From assembly GCF_016625195.1 (NCBI RefSeq), contig NZ_JACVUP010000004.1, forward strand, positions 266,155 to 330,154: a stretch of DNA of 64,000 nt, read 5' to 3'. This DNA is from Erwinia sp. S63 (GTDB lineage: Bacteria > Pseudomonadota > Gammaproteobacteria > Enterobacterales > Enterobacteriaceae). A program made the translations under genes and the position numbers. Shown one piece after another: positions 1 through 8,773 of the stretch. Numbering within the stretch: the first letter of the stretch is position 1; every line of letters starts with the position of its first letter. Below the pieces are notes generated by a model, which had not been told where the DNA came from, ran no database searches, and was given only the letters and a program-made list of their open reading frames with translations.

Positions 1-174
1 TGAGCACAGTGAGTATTGGCGAGTAACGCCGATGGGCAGATGCACATCAATATGCGCGCCCGGCGTAAAATGCGGGAGCGGCTGGTCGTTAGCACTGCCC
101 AGCGTGAGTAATACGTTGCCAGCACCGTTTAACTGCTTTGCGATGACGGTGACAGCCAGGTGTGTTGATTTCAT
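1..174 (-). CDS. PDR/VanB-type oxidoreductase, N-terminal part (cut by window edge)
   Basis: The reverse strand is open from an ATG at 174 to the window edge, giving 58 residues. It begins MKSTHLAVTVIAK and contains PGAHIDVHLP followed by TRQYSLCS. In the phthalate dioxygenase reductase/vanillate demethylase reductase family, this is the start of the FMN/FAD-binding barrel, and the RxYS motif contacts the flavin. Such proteins pass electrons from NAD(P)H through flavin and a 2Fe-2S domain to an oxygenase. Only the first fifth of the gene is here, so partner and substrate are unknown. The LysR gene starting at 320 is divergent and may control it. Confidence 0.7.
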   Translation of the reverse strand, partial: MKSTHLAVTVIAKQLNGAGNVLLTLGSANDQPLPHFTPGAHIDVHLPIGVTRQYSLCS

Positions 175-319
175 AATCGGCCTGTCTGAACAGAGATGTC
201 ACAGCGCTAAAGCCGCGCATACCCTTGTTTTTATCCTGGCTGCGATTATTATTTTGCCATCGTGTAAGCGTCCATCTGTTTAATTCGCATGATGTGTTGC
301 AAAAAAGAGAGCACCCACT

Positions 320-1258
320 ATGTTCGCCTTCTCCCGTTTTTTACTGTATTTCACCGAAGTGGCGCGCCAGGGTTCACTGCGCAAGGCTTCGGAGGTGTTG
401 CACGTTTCAGCCTCATCCATTGATCGACAGATCCTTCGCGTTGAGGAGCAGTTGGATATGCCGCTGTTTGAACGCCATCCATCAGGATTACGTATGACGG
501 CAGCGGGTGAGATTTTGCTTAATGCGGCGAAAAACTGGCAGCGGGAGTTTGGTCGGGTTTGTACTCAGTTGGATGATTTGCGTGGATTACGTCACGGGCA
601 TGTGCATATCGCCACCATTGATGCGATAAATCGCGGCTTTTTTTCATCGATCCTGCAACGGATTCGCGAAGAGTATCCCGGCATTTCCTTCACACTCACC
701 ACCATGAGCAATATCCATATTGCCAATGCGTTAACCGCCGGAGATGCAGATTTCGGCATTATGTTGAATCCGCAAAGTTCGCGTGAGCTGTTGGTGAAGT
801 CTTTTGCTGATTTACGTCTGGGTATTGTGGTGAGCAGTCAACATCCACTGGCAAAGCTGGAATCCATCCGATTCAGCCACTGCGAATCCTGGCCGTTTAT
901 CGTTCCTGCCGCGCCCCTGATGTTGGCCGATCCACTGGAAGCGCTGATAAACAGTTCCGGTATTCGTCTCAATGAAGTTGGCCGCACCAATAACATTCAT
1001 ATGCTGCGTTCGCTGGTGCGTGATGGGGTGGGCATCAGTTTGATGTGCTGGCTGGATATTGTTGACGAGTATCGTCGGGGTGAATTGAAGTTCATTCCGC
1101 TAATCGACACGGTACTGAAACCCTTCACGTTGTCGTTGTGTGTGGCGCCACAGCGTCAATTGTCGATTGCCGCATCAATGATGTTACGCGAGCTGGAATC
1201 GTTTTTTGCCTTGATGCAGAGCGAAGAGGCACTGGCGGGAGTTGAACAGTCGCGTTGA
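320..1258 (+). CDS. LysR-family transcriptional regulator
   Basis: The 312-residue product has the LysR layout: an N-terminal winged helix-turn-helix (about residues 5-65, with ASEVLHVSASSIDRQI as the recognition region) and a periplasmic-binding-protein-like effector domain from about 90 to 295. The ATG at 320 follows an AGAGAG ribosome site. It is divergent from the oxidoreductase gene at 174, with 145 bp between the starts, a usual arrangement for a LysR regulator and its target. The effector is not evident from the sequence. Confidence 0.85.
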   Translation: MFAFSRFLLYFTEVARQGSLRKASEVLHVSASSIDRQILRVEEQLDMPLFERHPSGLRMTAAGEILLNAAKNWQREFGRVCTQLDDLRGLRHGHVHIATIDAINRGFFSSILQRIREEYPGISFTLTTMSNIHIANALTAGDADFGIMLNPQSSRELLVKSFADLRLGIVVSSQHPLAKLESIRFSHCESWPFIVPAAPLMLADPLEALINSSGIRLNEVGRTNNIHMLRSLVRDGVGISLMCWLDIVDEYRRGELKFIPLIDTVLKPFTLSLCVAPQRQLSIAASMMLRELESFFALMQSEEALAGVEQSR

Positions 1259-1284
1259 CGTTGATTGCACCCTGGAAACAAGAA

Positions 1285-1303
1285 GCCCCAGCTTAGCTGG
1301 GGC
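1285..1303. terminator. Hairpin downstream of LysR gene
   Basis: An 8-bp perfect stem (GCCCCAGC / GCTGGGGC) with a TTA loop lies 26 bp after the LysR stop. The tract following it is T-rich on the minus strand (TTCTTGTTT) and weaker on the plus strand, so it may end transcription from either side. Confidence 0.55.
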
Positions 1304-1408
1304 ATTGATTCTTGCGCTTAATGTCTTGGATCTGGCACCGCACGAGTCGGGAGAAGAACGTCAGACTAGCTACAAATGGAATTCTAATCGCATAAATTAA
1401 GGATTGCA

Positions 1409-1435
1409 ATATCGCCGAATAGAGATCAGCGATAT
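1409..1435. promoter_or_regulatory. Inverted repeat upstream of the Abi/HEPN gene
   Basis: ATATCGC (1409-1415) and GCGATAT (1429-1435) are perfect inverted copies separated by 13 bases. They lie 38 bp before the Abi start codon. The element could be an operator or a leader hairpin. The whole spacer from 1304 to 1473 has no open frame of note. Confidence 0.35.
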
Positions 1436-1473
1436 AACGTCTTTCACGATATGGAAATTGGATAAAGCATCAC

Positions 1474-2454
1474 ATGCCTAAAAATTTTGATTTTACCGAT
1501 ATGGTAAAACTAACCTCTTCTGCTCGCCTTTCAAGCTATCGTTCCATATTTACTATTGCTGATGATGCGGAGTTATTTGGTCTGTATAGCTGGAATCTTG
1601 AATTGTCAGGTGCTTTTTGTAGTCTGCTGCAGTTGATTGAAGTCGCTTTACGTAATGCCATAAACGAAGCAGGTAAGAAATATATTACAACTGAACATAA
1701 TGTACATTGGTTTAACGTCATCCCCTACAGTTTGAGCTGTGAGATAAACTCTGATGTTAAATGTGATGATAAAGATAAGCTGGTTAAGCCTGCTAAAGTT
1801 AAAGGTTTTGAGAGTGGCATAGTAAAAGCTGAAAGAAACGCACGGAAGATGCTGCAGAAAAAATTAGGCAAAGATACATTAGCCACTCCGACCCTGGATC
1901 AGATTGTTTCTCAGACTGATTTCAGTGTATGGGAGCATATTCTCGATAAGAGTTTTTATGATGGTGATGCCAGTAAGGGATATCTTTGGCCAAAGGGTTT
2001 CGCCACTGCGTTCAAGAAAATGCCGATGGTAACAGGTAAAAACAGGCAGTTTAAACAACGTGATATTATTCGTCGTAGAGTGGAAGCCGTCAGGGTGTTA
2101 AGAAATCGCGTAGCGCATAACGAACCAATCTGGAAAGATGCCTGTTTTATTGATCGATCTTCAGTAATACATTGTCTGGAAGAGAAAATTGCGGATATCG
2201 TTGAGTTAGCGTATTGGATATCACCCGTTTTGCATGCTTTTATCCGAGATGGAGCATTAGTGCAAAGGTTAAAATCGATTGTGTGTGCGTATGAAATGAA
2301 TAACGCAATGTACCTGAATTTAAGTTCTAATATTGACAGTATGGAAACGTTAATTCAGGTGTTGCAAGAGTGCCACGTATACAACAGAAGAATAATGATT
2401 CAGAATGAAAATATCAAAGCTATGGTCTGTGCGAATAAAAATCGGTTTTATTAA
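1474..2454 (+). CDS. Abi-family (Abi_2-like) HEPN protein, putative abortive infection
   Basis: The product has 326 residues. Its N-terminal region (LFGLYSWNLELSG, then LIEVALRNAINEA) and the later LRNRVAHNEPIW are hallmarks of the Abi-like family. Residues R210 to H215 (RNRVAH) form the Rx4H motif of HEPN ribonuclease domains. Family members are implicated in phage abortive infection or as RNase toxins; activity here is inferred. The gene stands alone, is clearly more AT-rich than its neighbours, and has a weak ribosome site, which suggests horizontal acquisition. The last ~100 residues do not resemble anything I recognise. No protein antitoxin lies beside it. Confidence 0.72.
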   Translation: MPKNFDFTDMVKLTSSARLSSYRSIFTIADDAELFGLYSWNLELSGAFCSLLQLIEVALRNAINEAGKKYITTEHNVHWFNVIPYSLSCEINSDVKCDDKDKLVKPAKVKGFESGIVKAERNARKMLQKKLGKDTLATPTLDQIVSQTDFSVWEHILDKSFYDGDASKGYLWPKGFATAFKKMPMVTGKNRQFKQRDIIRRRVEAVRVLRNRVAHNEPIWKDACFIDRSSVIHCLEEKIADIVELAYWISPVLHAFIRDGALVQRLKSIVCAYEMNNAMYLNLSSNIDSMETLIQVLQECHVYNRRIMIQNENIKAMVCANKNRFY

Positions 2455-2480
2455 TCAACGTTAGAGCACTACATCGTTAA

Positions 2481-2516
2481 CAACGCCGAGAGAGCAGAAA
2501 CTCCCGGCGTTGTTTT
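2481..2516. terminator. Terminator between the convergent Abi and digH genes
   Basis: CAACGCCG (2481-2488) pairs with CGGCGTTG (2505-2512), and GAG/CTC pairing extends the stem inward. TTTT follows on the plus strand. It sits 26 bp after the Abi stop and directly beyond the digH stop, so it probably serves both genes. Confidence 0.75.
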
Positions 2517-2521
2517 GAAAC

Positions 2522-3814
2522 TTAACTCCCCCAACGGCTGCGCAAATAATTCACTGCCTGCTGCGTTTGCGGTTGGTTGAGATAATTCTCGCGGAACAGA
2601 ATAGTGCCGTTAATTTGTGGCACAGAGTCATTAAGGTCGAGCTGTTTTTTCAGTTCCGGTACGCCACCATTAATCGTCCAGTCTGGCTCCATTTTGGAGG
2701 TTTCACCGACTTTATACAGCGCTACACCAATATAGAGACGGGTATGCGTGGGTTTGACTACATTGGCCCACCAGTTCGCGAGCACATCATAACGTGCAGC
2801 CTGGCGTGAAAACGGCCAATAAATCTGCGGCGCGATGTAATCTAACAGGCCCATCTGCACCCATTTGCGCGTATCCGCGTAAGCTTCATCGTAGGCCGCT
2901 GCACCGCGCGTGTCTGAGCCAGCGGGATCGTGTGATACGTTGCGCCATACACCGGCGGGGCTGACGCCGAATTCGACATTCGGTTTGAGCTTCTTAATGG
3001 TGCTAGACACTTGTTCAATCAACTGCTGAGTATTGTGGCGTCGCCAGTCCGCTTTCGAGGCGTATCCCTGACCATATTGGCGGAAGGTGGCGCTGTCATT
3101 CAGCGTTGAGCCGGGCGATTCTGCATAGAAATAGTCATCAAACTGCACGCCATCAATATCGTAATTTGCAACCACCTCCGCCACGATGCTGGTGATCCAG
3201 TCGCGGGCATCTGGAATGCCTGGATCCAGCACAAAACGGTCACCTGCGGTGCGGATCCAGTCACGATGCAGAACGAATACACTGGCGGGATGCAGGGAAA
3301 GCGTGTTGTTGAGTTCCGTTACGGTGGAAGGTTTCACGTTTGTAGAGACGCGATAAGGGTTAAACCAGGCATGCACTTTGATGCCACGCTTGTGGGCTTC
3401 ATCCAGCATAAACTGCAGCGGATCGTAACCGGGATCTTCCCCGATATTCCCGGTCATCATATCTGACCAGGGCAGGATTTTAGAGCGCCACAGCGCTGTG
3501 CCATCGGGTTTAACCTGGAAGAAGACGGTATTAATGCCGAGACTTTTGAGCTTATCCAGCTTATCGGTCAGCGCCTTTTGCTGTTGGATGATGCGATTTG
3601 CCGGGCTGGCATTCACCGAGGCAATGGGCGGCCAGTCAAGACGCGACACCGTGGTGAGCCAGACGCCGCGCACCGGTTCTGCATTAACGACTGGTTGCAC
3701 GGGATGCGGTTTCGGCGTCACGGTCGGAAATGGGGTGACCAGGGATTTAGGGGGCTCAGAACTGCAGCTAGCCAATAGCAGTGCAGCAGCCAATAAGGCG
3801 GCCGATTTTTTCAT
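2522..3814 (-). CDS. digH: DigH-type glycosyl hydrolase-like lipoprotein
   Basis: The 430-residue product closely resembles E. coli DigH (YddW), a divisome-associated lipoprotein that acts on glycan strands at the septum. The start at 3814 gives a lipoprotein signal with lipobox LASC (Cys17); the longer frame upstream would bury this signal. The GHL10 hydrolase-like (TIM-barrel) domain covers about residues 50-380, with PVRGVWLTTVSRLDWPP, FFQVKPDGTALW and GVQFDDYFY as typical stretches. The length matches the family. It is divergent from the gene at 4001. Confidence 0.93.
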   Translation of the reverse strand: MKKSAALLAAALLLASCSSEPPKSLVTPFPTVTPKPHPVQPVVNAEPVRGVWLTTVSRLDWPPIASVNASPANRIIQQQKALTDKLDKLKSLGINTVFFQVKPDGTALWRSKILPWSDMMTGNIGEDPGYDPLQFMLDEAHKRGIKVHAWFNPYRVSTNVKPSTVTELNNTLSLHPASVFVLHRDWIRTAGDRFVLDPGIPDARDWITSIVAEVVANYDIDGVQFDDYFYAESPGSTLNDSATFRQYGQGYASKADWRRHNTQQLIEQVSSTIKKLKPNVEFGVSPAGVWRNVSHDPAGSDTRGAAAYDEAYADTRKWVQMGLLDYIAPQIYWPFSRQAARYDVLANWWANVVKPTHTRLYIGVALYKVGETSKMEPDWTINGGVPELKKQLDLNDSVPQINGTILFRENYLNQPQTQQAVNYLRSRWGS

Positions 3815-4000
3815 GGTGGCAACACGGGGGAAACGCGCGGAACAGGCTATGATAAACTCCATTTCTTTCAATTTACTGTTCGAAGAGCCTCATTCTCTTC
3901 TCATCAGCTATAAAGTCAATAAGAGCCCTCGGTAACGTTGTCATGCCATCTATGGCTAACGCTGCGCACGGGAACTCACTAAAAACAGGAATACACTGCC

Positions 4001-4327
4001 ATGACATATGAAGACCTTTACCGCCGCATCGCAATGATCGTTTTTAGCTGCGGACCGCAAGGTGCACGCGAGCTGATCGTAAAAGCCGAGCTATTTGCCG
4101 ATGACGAGGGCGGTGAATACCAGTTCGATTACCTGGATGATAACGGCGAGCCAGACTGGTTTGAACCGGATGCACAGGCGATTGGGGATTTAACTGCAGC
4201 GCTAAAAGATTTTCAGCAATACTTCGTCGATCACGATATGACCGAAGGCAAGCCGGTGTGGAATAAGTGTGTGGTGGTCATCAACGTGCCGGAAGAGTCG
4301 ATCAGCATTGATGTGCAATATGAATAA
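4001..4327 (+). CDS. YezG/DUF600-like small acidic protein (putative immunity fold)
   Basis: The product has 108 residues and is strongly acidic. The start follows AAACAGGAATACACTGCC. The pattern (MTYEDLYRRIAMIVF, then an acidic strand-rich middle, then VWNKCVVVINV and a final acidic strand) resembles the YezG/DUF600 fold, members of which neutralise secreted toxins in other bacteria. No toxin gene is adjacent. I offer the family as likely rather than certain; the gene may instead be a conserved housekeeping protein of unknown role. Confidence 0.5.
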   Translation: MTYEDLYRRIAMIVFSCGPQGARELIVKAELFADDEGGEYQFDYLDDNGEPDWFEPDAQAIGDLTAALKDFQQYFVDHDMTEGKPVWNKCVVVINVPEESISIDVQYE

Positions 4328-4354
4328 GGATTCGGGCATCCTTGCCCGGAGTCC
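4328..4354. terminator. Hairpin between the YezG-like gene and gabP
   Basis: GGATTCGGGCA pairs with TGCCCGGAGTCC with one bulge and one G-T pair, over a 4-base loop. It starts one base after the stop codon and separates two convergent genes. No clear T-run follows on either strand. Confidence 0.5.
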
Positions 4355-4361
4355 TCTGGCG

Positions 4362-5756
4362 TTATGATCGCACTGCCACTAACGCCTCGCGCTCTCGTAA
4401 GGCGCGTTTACGATGCACGATGCGGCTGGTGATCAACACCGCCAACGTGAGTAGACCGGTGGCAATGATCTCAGAGCGATGCGCCGGCATAAACAGCATT
4501 GAGACCAACACTCCCACGATGAACACCATGGTTGCCCAGGTTAAGCCTGGGAATAGCCACATGCGATAGCTTAACGTCTCACCTCGTGCCTCGCGTTTTT
4601 TGCGCAATACCAGATGCGAGGCCGCAATCACCAGATAAACCAGCAATGCGATCGCACCGGAACTGGCCAGCAGGAACTCAAATACCGCTGCCGGTGCCAG
4701 ATAGTTAGCGAATACCGCCAGGAACGCGGCGGCAGTCGAGGCAACCACCGCAACCCAAGGTGTACCGCTGCGAGTGGTTTTAGAGGCCGCGGCTGGTGCA
4801 TCCTGGCGACGGGAAAGCGAATAAAGCATGCGTGAAGCGGTGTAAAGCGCGGAATTAAGGCAGCTACACACCGCGATCAACACCACCACATCGACGATTT
4901 GTCGTGCGTAAGGAATATTCATCATCTCCATGGCCGTTTGATACGAACCGGCTTTCATCAGCGATGGGGTATTCCACGGCACCAGCGCGATAACAATGAA
5001 GATCGACAGCAAATAAAACAGCGCAATACGCCAGATAACTGAGTTGGTGGCCTGCGTAATCTGCTTTTTCGGCTCGCGTGATTCCGCTGCCGCGATGGTG
5101 ACAATCTCTGTACCCATAAAGGAGAACATGGTGGTCAGAATAGCAGCCAGTACGGCACCGATGCCGTTTGGCATAAAGCCGTGCGTGTCATAGAGATGGG
5201 AAATGCCCTGGGTGCTGCTCCCTGGCATCAGGCCAAATATCGCCAGGCTGCCGACAATCAGGAAGGCAACAATCGCGACCACTTTTAGCAGCGCAAACCA
5301 GAATTCGAACTCACCGTAATTCTTCACGCTAAACAAGTTGCTTATCGTCAGGAACAGGGTGATCGCCAGGGTGTATTCCCAGACGGCAATCTGCGGGAAC
5401 CAACTGTGTAAAATCGTGCCTGCGGCATTGGCTTCCAGTGGAATCACCAATACCCAGAACCACCAGTAAAGCCAGCCAATGGTAAATCCGGCCCAGCGTC
5501 CCAGCGATTTATCCGCGTAGGTGGAGAAGGAGCCGGAGTCCGGTGAGGCAACGGCCATCTCCGCTAACATGCGCATAATCAGTACCACCAGCGCACCCGC
5601 TGCGATGTAGGCCAGTAACACGGCGGGGCCTGCTTCGGCGATAGCATGACCGGAACCGACAAACAGTCCGGCACCAATAACACCGGCAATGGATAACATT
5701 CGGACATGACGCGGCTTTAAGCCTTGCGCAAGCGCATCGGCATTCTGTGAACTCAT
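4362..5756 (-). CDS. gabP: GabP, 4-aminobutyrate permease
   Basis: The 464-residue product is a 12-segment amino acid/polyamine/organocation (APC) permease very like E. coli GabP (466 residues), which imports GABA by proton symport. Typical stretches are MLSIAGVIGAGLFVGSG (segment 1), the SGSFSTYA loop, and the NSALYTASRMLYSLSRR region. The ATG at 5756 has GGAG upstream, so the 13 extra residues of the longer frame are not needed. It lies downstream of gabT in the same direction with a 96-bp gap holding a hairpin, probably one operon. Confidence 0.9.
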   Translation of the reverse strand: MSSQNADALAQGLKPRHVRMLSIAGVIGAGLFVGSGHAIAEAGPAVLLAYIAAGALVVLIMRMLAEMAVASPDSGSFSTYADKSLGRWAGFTIGWLYWWFWVLVIPLEANAAGTILHSWFPQIAVWEYTLAITLFLTISNLFSVKNYGEFEFWFALLKVVAIVAFLIVGSLAIFGLMPGSSTQGISHLYDTHGFMPNGIGAVLAAILTTMFSFMGTEIVTIAAAESREPKKQITQATNSVIWRIALFYLLSIFIVIALVPWNTPSLMKAGSYQTAMEMMNIPYARQIVDVVVLIAVCSCLNSALYTASRMLYSLSRRQDAPAAASKTTRSGTPWVAVVASTAAAFLAVFANYLAPAAVFEFLLASSGAIALLVYLVIAASHLVLRKKREARGETLSYRMWLFPGLTWATMVFIVGVLVSMLFMPAHRSEIIATGLLTLAVLITSRIVHRKRALREREALVAVRS

Positions 5757-5819
5757 TGTTTTCTCCAGATTGTCTCTTGGACTGTGACTTGGCACAGCCT
5801 GGCTGCAGCAGGTGGATGA

Positions 5820-5839
5820 CCAGCCCGTATTCGGGCTGG
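5820..5839. terminator. Intercistronic hairpin between gabT and gabP
   Basis: CCAGCCCG and CGGGCTGG form a perfect 8-bp stem with a TATT loop. There is no T-run, so it is more likely an mRNA-processing or partial termination element than a full stop. Confidence 0.45.
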
Positions 5840-5852
5840 CTAAGCTGAGGGC

Positions 5853-7115
5853 CTACGAATCCTGGTGCGCGCTCAGCAAGGTGCTGAGAATCTCCAGCGC
5901 ATGGCTGAATTGCGCATCCGGAATGGTGAGCGGATAGAGGAAGCGAATCACGTTGCCCTGCGGGCCACAGGTCAGCAGCAGCAAACCGTGCGCCATGGCT
6001 TGTTGCTGGATGGCCTGAGCGGTTTGCGCCTCGGCAAACTCCACCGCGACCATTGAACCTAATGCGCGGATATCGGTGATCGCGGAGCAGTGGCGACGTG
6101 CCTCATTGAGGAATTCGACCAGTTGAGCACCCAGTTTCACTGAGCGCTCACACAGTTGTTCTTCAGCAATAATGTCCAGCACCGCATGCGCGGCGGCAAT
6201 CGCCAACGGGTTTCCGGCGTAAGTGCCACCCAATCCACCTGGGCCAGGCGCGTCCATGATCTCTGCGCGACCACTCACCGCAGAGAGCGGCATCCCGCCC
6301 GCCAGGCTTTTCGCCATAGTGATCAAGTCTGGTTTAACGGTGTAATGGTCCATGGCAAACAGCTTGCCGGTACGACCAAAGCCGGTTTGCACTTCGTCGG
6401 CAATCAGCAGAATGCCGTGCTGATCGGCCAGCTGGCGCAGGCGAACGAAGAACTCAGCAGGAGCAATGTGGAAACCGCCTTCGCCTTGTACCGGCTCCAG
6501 CACAATGGCTGCCACGTCTTGCGGCGCGATGTCCTGAGTGAAGATGTCTTGCAGGCTCGCCATAGCATCATCAACGCTGATACCGGTCACGCTGTTGGGA
6601 TAACGAGCGTGCCACACGGAAGCAGGCATCGGGCCGAAGTCACGCTTGTAAGGGGCCACTTTGCCGGTCATCGCCATCGTCATAAACGTACGGCCATGGA
6701 ATGCGTTACCGAAGGTGATAATGCCGTGACGGCGCGTGGCGGCGCGCGCAACTTTGACGGCATTCTCTACCGCTTCAGCACCGGTTGAGAAAAAGGCGGT
6801 TTTGGCTTTTCCGGCAATAGGCACCACGCTGTTGATGCGCTCTGCCAGGCCGACATAGCTCTCGTAAGGCGTCACCTGGAACGCGGTATGGGTGAATTTT
6901 TCTAACTGGTCCGCGATGGCTTTCACAATGCGCGGATGACGGTGGCCGGTGTTGAGCACCGCGATACCACCAGCGAAATCAATCCAGCTGTTGCCTTCGA
7001 CATCACGCAACGTGGCATTCTCTGCCTGATCGACATACCACTGGCAAAGATTACCGGTGCCACGTGGGAGTGCGTCATCTTTACGTTGTTGCAGCTGGCT
7101 GTTTTTACCTTCCAT
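5853..7115 (-). CDS. gabT: GabT, 4-aminobutyrate aminotransferase
   Basis: The 420-residue class III PLP aminotransferase converts GABA and 2-oxoglutarate to succinate semialdehyde and glutamate. Key sites visible: ADEVQTGFGRTG (D240, contacts the pyridine nitrogen), LITMAKSLAGGMPLSAV (K269, Schiff base), FSTGAEAVENAVK (phosphate binding) and EPVQGEGG. Length matches E. coli GabT. It is first in a gabT-gabP unit and divergent from a GabR-type regulator. No gabD (succinate semialdehyde dehydrogenase) is present, so the second step must be encoded elsewhere. Confidence 0.92.
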   Translation of the reverse strand: MEGKNSQLQQRKDDALPRGTGNLCQWYVDQAENATLRDVEGNSWIDFAGGIAVLNTGHRHPRIVKAIADQLEKFTHTAFQVTPYESYVGLAERINSVVPIAGKAKTAFFSTGAEAVENAVKVARAATRRHGIITFGNAFHGRTFMTMAMTGKVAPYKRDFGPMPASVWHARYPNSVTGISVDDAMASLQDIFTQDIAPQDVAAIVLEPVQGEGGFHIAPAEFFVRLRQLADQHGILLIADEVQTGFGRTGKLFAMDHYTVKPDLITMAKSLAGGMPLSAVSGRAEIMDAPGPGGLGGTYAGNPLAIAAAHAVLDIIAEEQLCERSVKLGAQLVEFLNEARRHCSAITDIRALGSMVAVEFAEAQTAQAIQQQAMAHGLLLLTCGPQGNVIRFLYPLTIPDAQFSHALEILSTLLSAHQDS

Positions 7116-7122
7116 AACCTTT

Positions 7123-7183
7123 CCTTAGCGATAAGCGTCTTTACAAATCACGACAAACACGCTTATTTATCCCTGCGCTAAGG
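7123..7183. promoter_or_regulatory. Nested inverted repeats in the gabT/gabR divergent promoter
   Basis: The outer arms are CCTTAGCG (7123-7130) and CGCTAAGG (7176-7183); the inner arms are TAAGCGT (7132-7138) and ACGCTTA (7159-7165). All arms are perfect. On each side the two arms also share AGCG as a short direct repeat. GabR-type MocR regulators bind repeated half-sites in the promoter they share with their target, so this is the likely operator. Confidence 0.65.
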
Positions 7184-7224
7184 TTTGTTGCCAGAGCCAC
7201 TTTTACAGAAAAGGATGGAGCCAA

Positions 7225-8718
7225 TTGCGGAGTTTGTACGCCGATCATGTATTAGAGCGTTTGCAGTTTATGCCGGAAGGGACGTTGCAGCAGCGTCTGT
7301 TGGCGTGTATGCAGGCGGCGATTGCTGAGGGGATTTTTCCACGCGCCACGCGACTACCGGCCACGCGGGATATGGCGCGCGAGCTGTCGGTGTCACGCAA
7401 TACCGTACTCAACGTCTATGAACATTTGATGTCACAAGGCTATGTCACGGCACGTACCGGCAGCGGAACCTGGATCGCCGAAACCCTGCCGGAAGGTTGT
7501 TTAAATAGCCCGCGCAGCGATGAGCTAACGCTGCCGCTTACCGTGAAAACGGCGGCGATTTCAAAACGCGGTGCATCCTTGTTGGGTCATGCCAACGCCT
7601 CACCTTATCAGTGGGGCGCGTTTGTGCCGGGCGCACCGGATGTCACCCAGTTTCCGCACAAACTATTTAGTCAGATTCAGGCGCGATTGAATCGCGAGCC
7701 TGATATTGAACGGCTGATTTACAGCAACAATGGCGGCTGTCCGCAATTACGTCAGGCGCTGGCTGACTACCTCAGTGTGGCGCGTTCGGTGCGTGCGGAT
7801 GCGGACCAAATCATCATCACGGAAGGCATTCATCAGGCAGTTGATCTGGTGACGCGCGTACTTTGCGATCCCGGTGATACCGCCTGGATTGAAGAGCCTG
7901 GCTATTGGGGCACGCGAAACCTGTTACGCATTAACGGTCTGAAAATCCATGCCATGCCGGTCGATGATCAGGGCATTATTCCTGATTTACCTTCGCGAAC
8001 ACGGGCACCGAAAGTGATATTTGTGACACCGTCACACCAATATCCGCTGGGCGTTCACCTGAGCCTGGAAAGACGTAAGCAGTTGCTGGATTTGGCCAGC
8101 AAACATAAAACCTGGCTGGTGGAGGATGATTACGACAGTGAATTTCGCTTTGCCGGTCAGCCTTTCCCCTCGCTGCAGGGCTTTGAGCCCGATGCGCCGG
8201 TGATTTACATGGGCACGTTCAGTAAAACGCTTTATCCCGCGTTGCGACTCGGTTATCTGGTGGTGCCGAAAGCGCTGGCACAACCTTTGCGCGTGGCGGC
8301 GGCGGAGCTCTATCGCGGTGGGCATTTACTGGTACAGCGGGCGCTGGCGGAGTTTATCCAGAAAGGGCATTACATGGCGCATATCCGTCGTATGCGCAAA
8401 CTCTACAGCCAGCGTCGTCGCTTTTTAGCGGGCTTGATTGAGCGTTATCTTGGCGCTGATTTTATGCCGCGCGTCAATCATGAGGCGGGCTTGCATCTGG
8501 TAGTTAACTTACCAGCTGGATGTGATGATGTGGCGATTGCTGCTCTGGCGCTGCGGCGCGGTGTGAAGGTCAGACCGCTGTCGCAATATTACATGCACCA
8601 GCAGGAGCGACGGGGCTTGTTGCTGGGTTATGCCTGCGTGGATGAACGTCAGTGTCAGGATGCATTTGGCGTACTCAAGGCATGTCTGGTGGAGAGCGGA
8701 ATTTTAGCGCGTTCGTAG
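7225..8718 (+). CDS. gabR: GabR-type (MocR family) regulator
   Basis: The 497-residue product fuses an N-terminal GntR winged helix (about 18-85, RLPATRDMARELSVSRNTV) to a class I aminotransferase-like domain (about 120-480) with the PLP-binding lysine K334 in GTFSKTLYPALRLGY and EDDYDSEFR before it. In this family PLP together with GABA switches on gabT transcription. The frame opens at TTG 7225; an AAGGATGGAG ribosome site stands 4 bases upstream, and the ATG at 7215 is out of frame. It is divergent from gabT. The gabR name follows context as well as sequence. Confidence 0.8.
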   Translation: MRSLYADHVLERLQFMPEGTLQQRLLACMQAAIAEGIFPRATRLPATRDMARELSVSRNTVLNVYEHLMSQGYVTARTGSGTWIAETLPEGCLNSPRSDELTLPLTVKTAAISKRGASLLGHANASPYQWGAFVPGAPDVTQFPHKLFSQIQARLNREPDIERLIYSNNGGCPQLRQALADYLSVARSVRADADQIIITEGIHQAVDLVTRVLCDPGDTAWIEEPGYWGTRNLLRINGLKIHAMPVDDQGIIPDLPSRTRAPKVIFVTPSHQYPLGVHLSLERRKQLLDLASKHKTWLVEDDYDSEFRFAGQPFPSLQGFEPDAPVIYMGTFSKTLYPALRLGYLVVPKALAQPLRVAAAELYRGGHLLVQRALAEFIQKGHYMAHIRRMRKLYSQRRRFLAGLIERYLGADFMPRVNHEAGLHLVVNLPAGCDDVAIAALALRRGVKVRPLSQYYMHQQERRGLLLGYACVDERQCQDAFGVLKACLVESGILARS

Positions 8719-8746
8719 ATGTGTACGCCTGCAATCCTGGCGATAG

Positions 8747-8762
8747 GCGGCCCGAAGGCCGC
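8747..8762. terminator. Hairpin between convergent gabR-like and aldo-keto reductase genes
   Basis: GCGGCC-CGAA-GGCCGC is a perfect short stem with a tetraloop in the 55-bp gap between converging genes. It lacks a T-run, so termination is a guess from position. Confidence 0.4.
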
Positions 8763-8773
8763 GTCATTCAGGA

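Noticed and set aside
6156..6788. A 210-codon open frame antisense to gabT
   Set aside because: It lies wholly inside gabT, whose catalytic motifs are intact. Its translation is low-complexity and rich in His and Arg, typical of an antisense shadow in GC-rich coding DNA, and it has no ribosome site.
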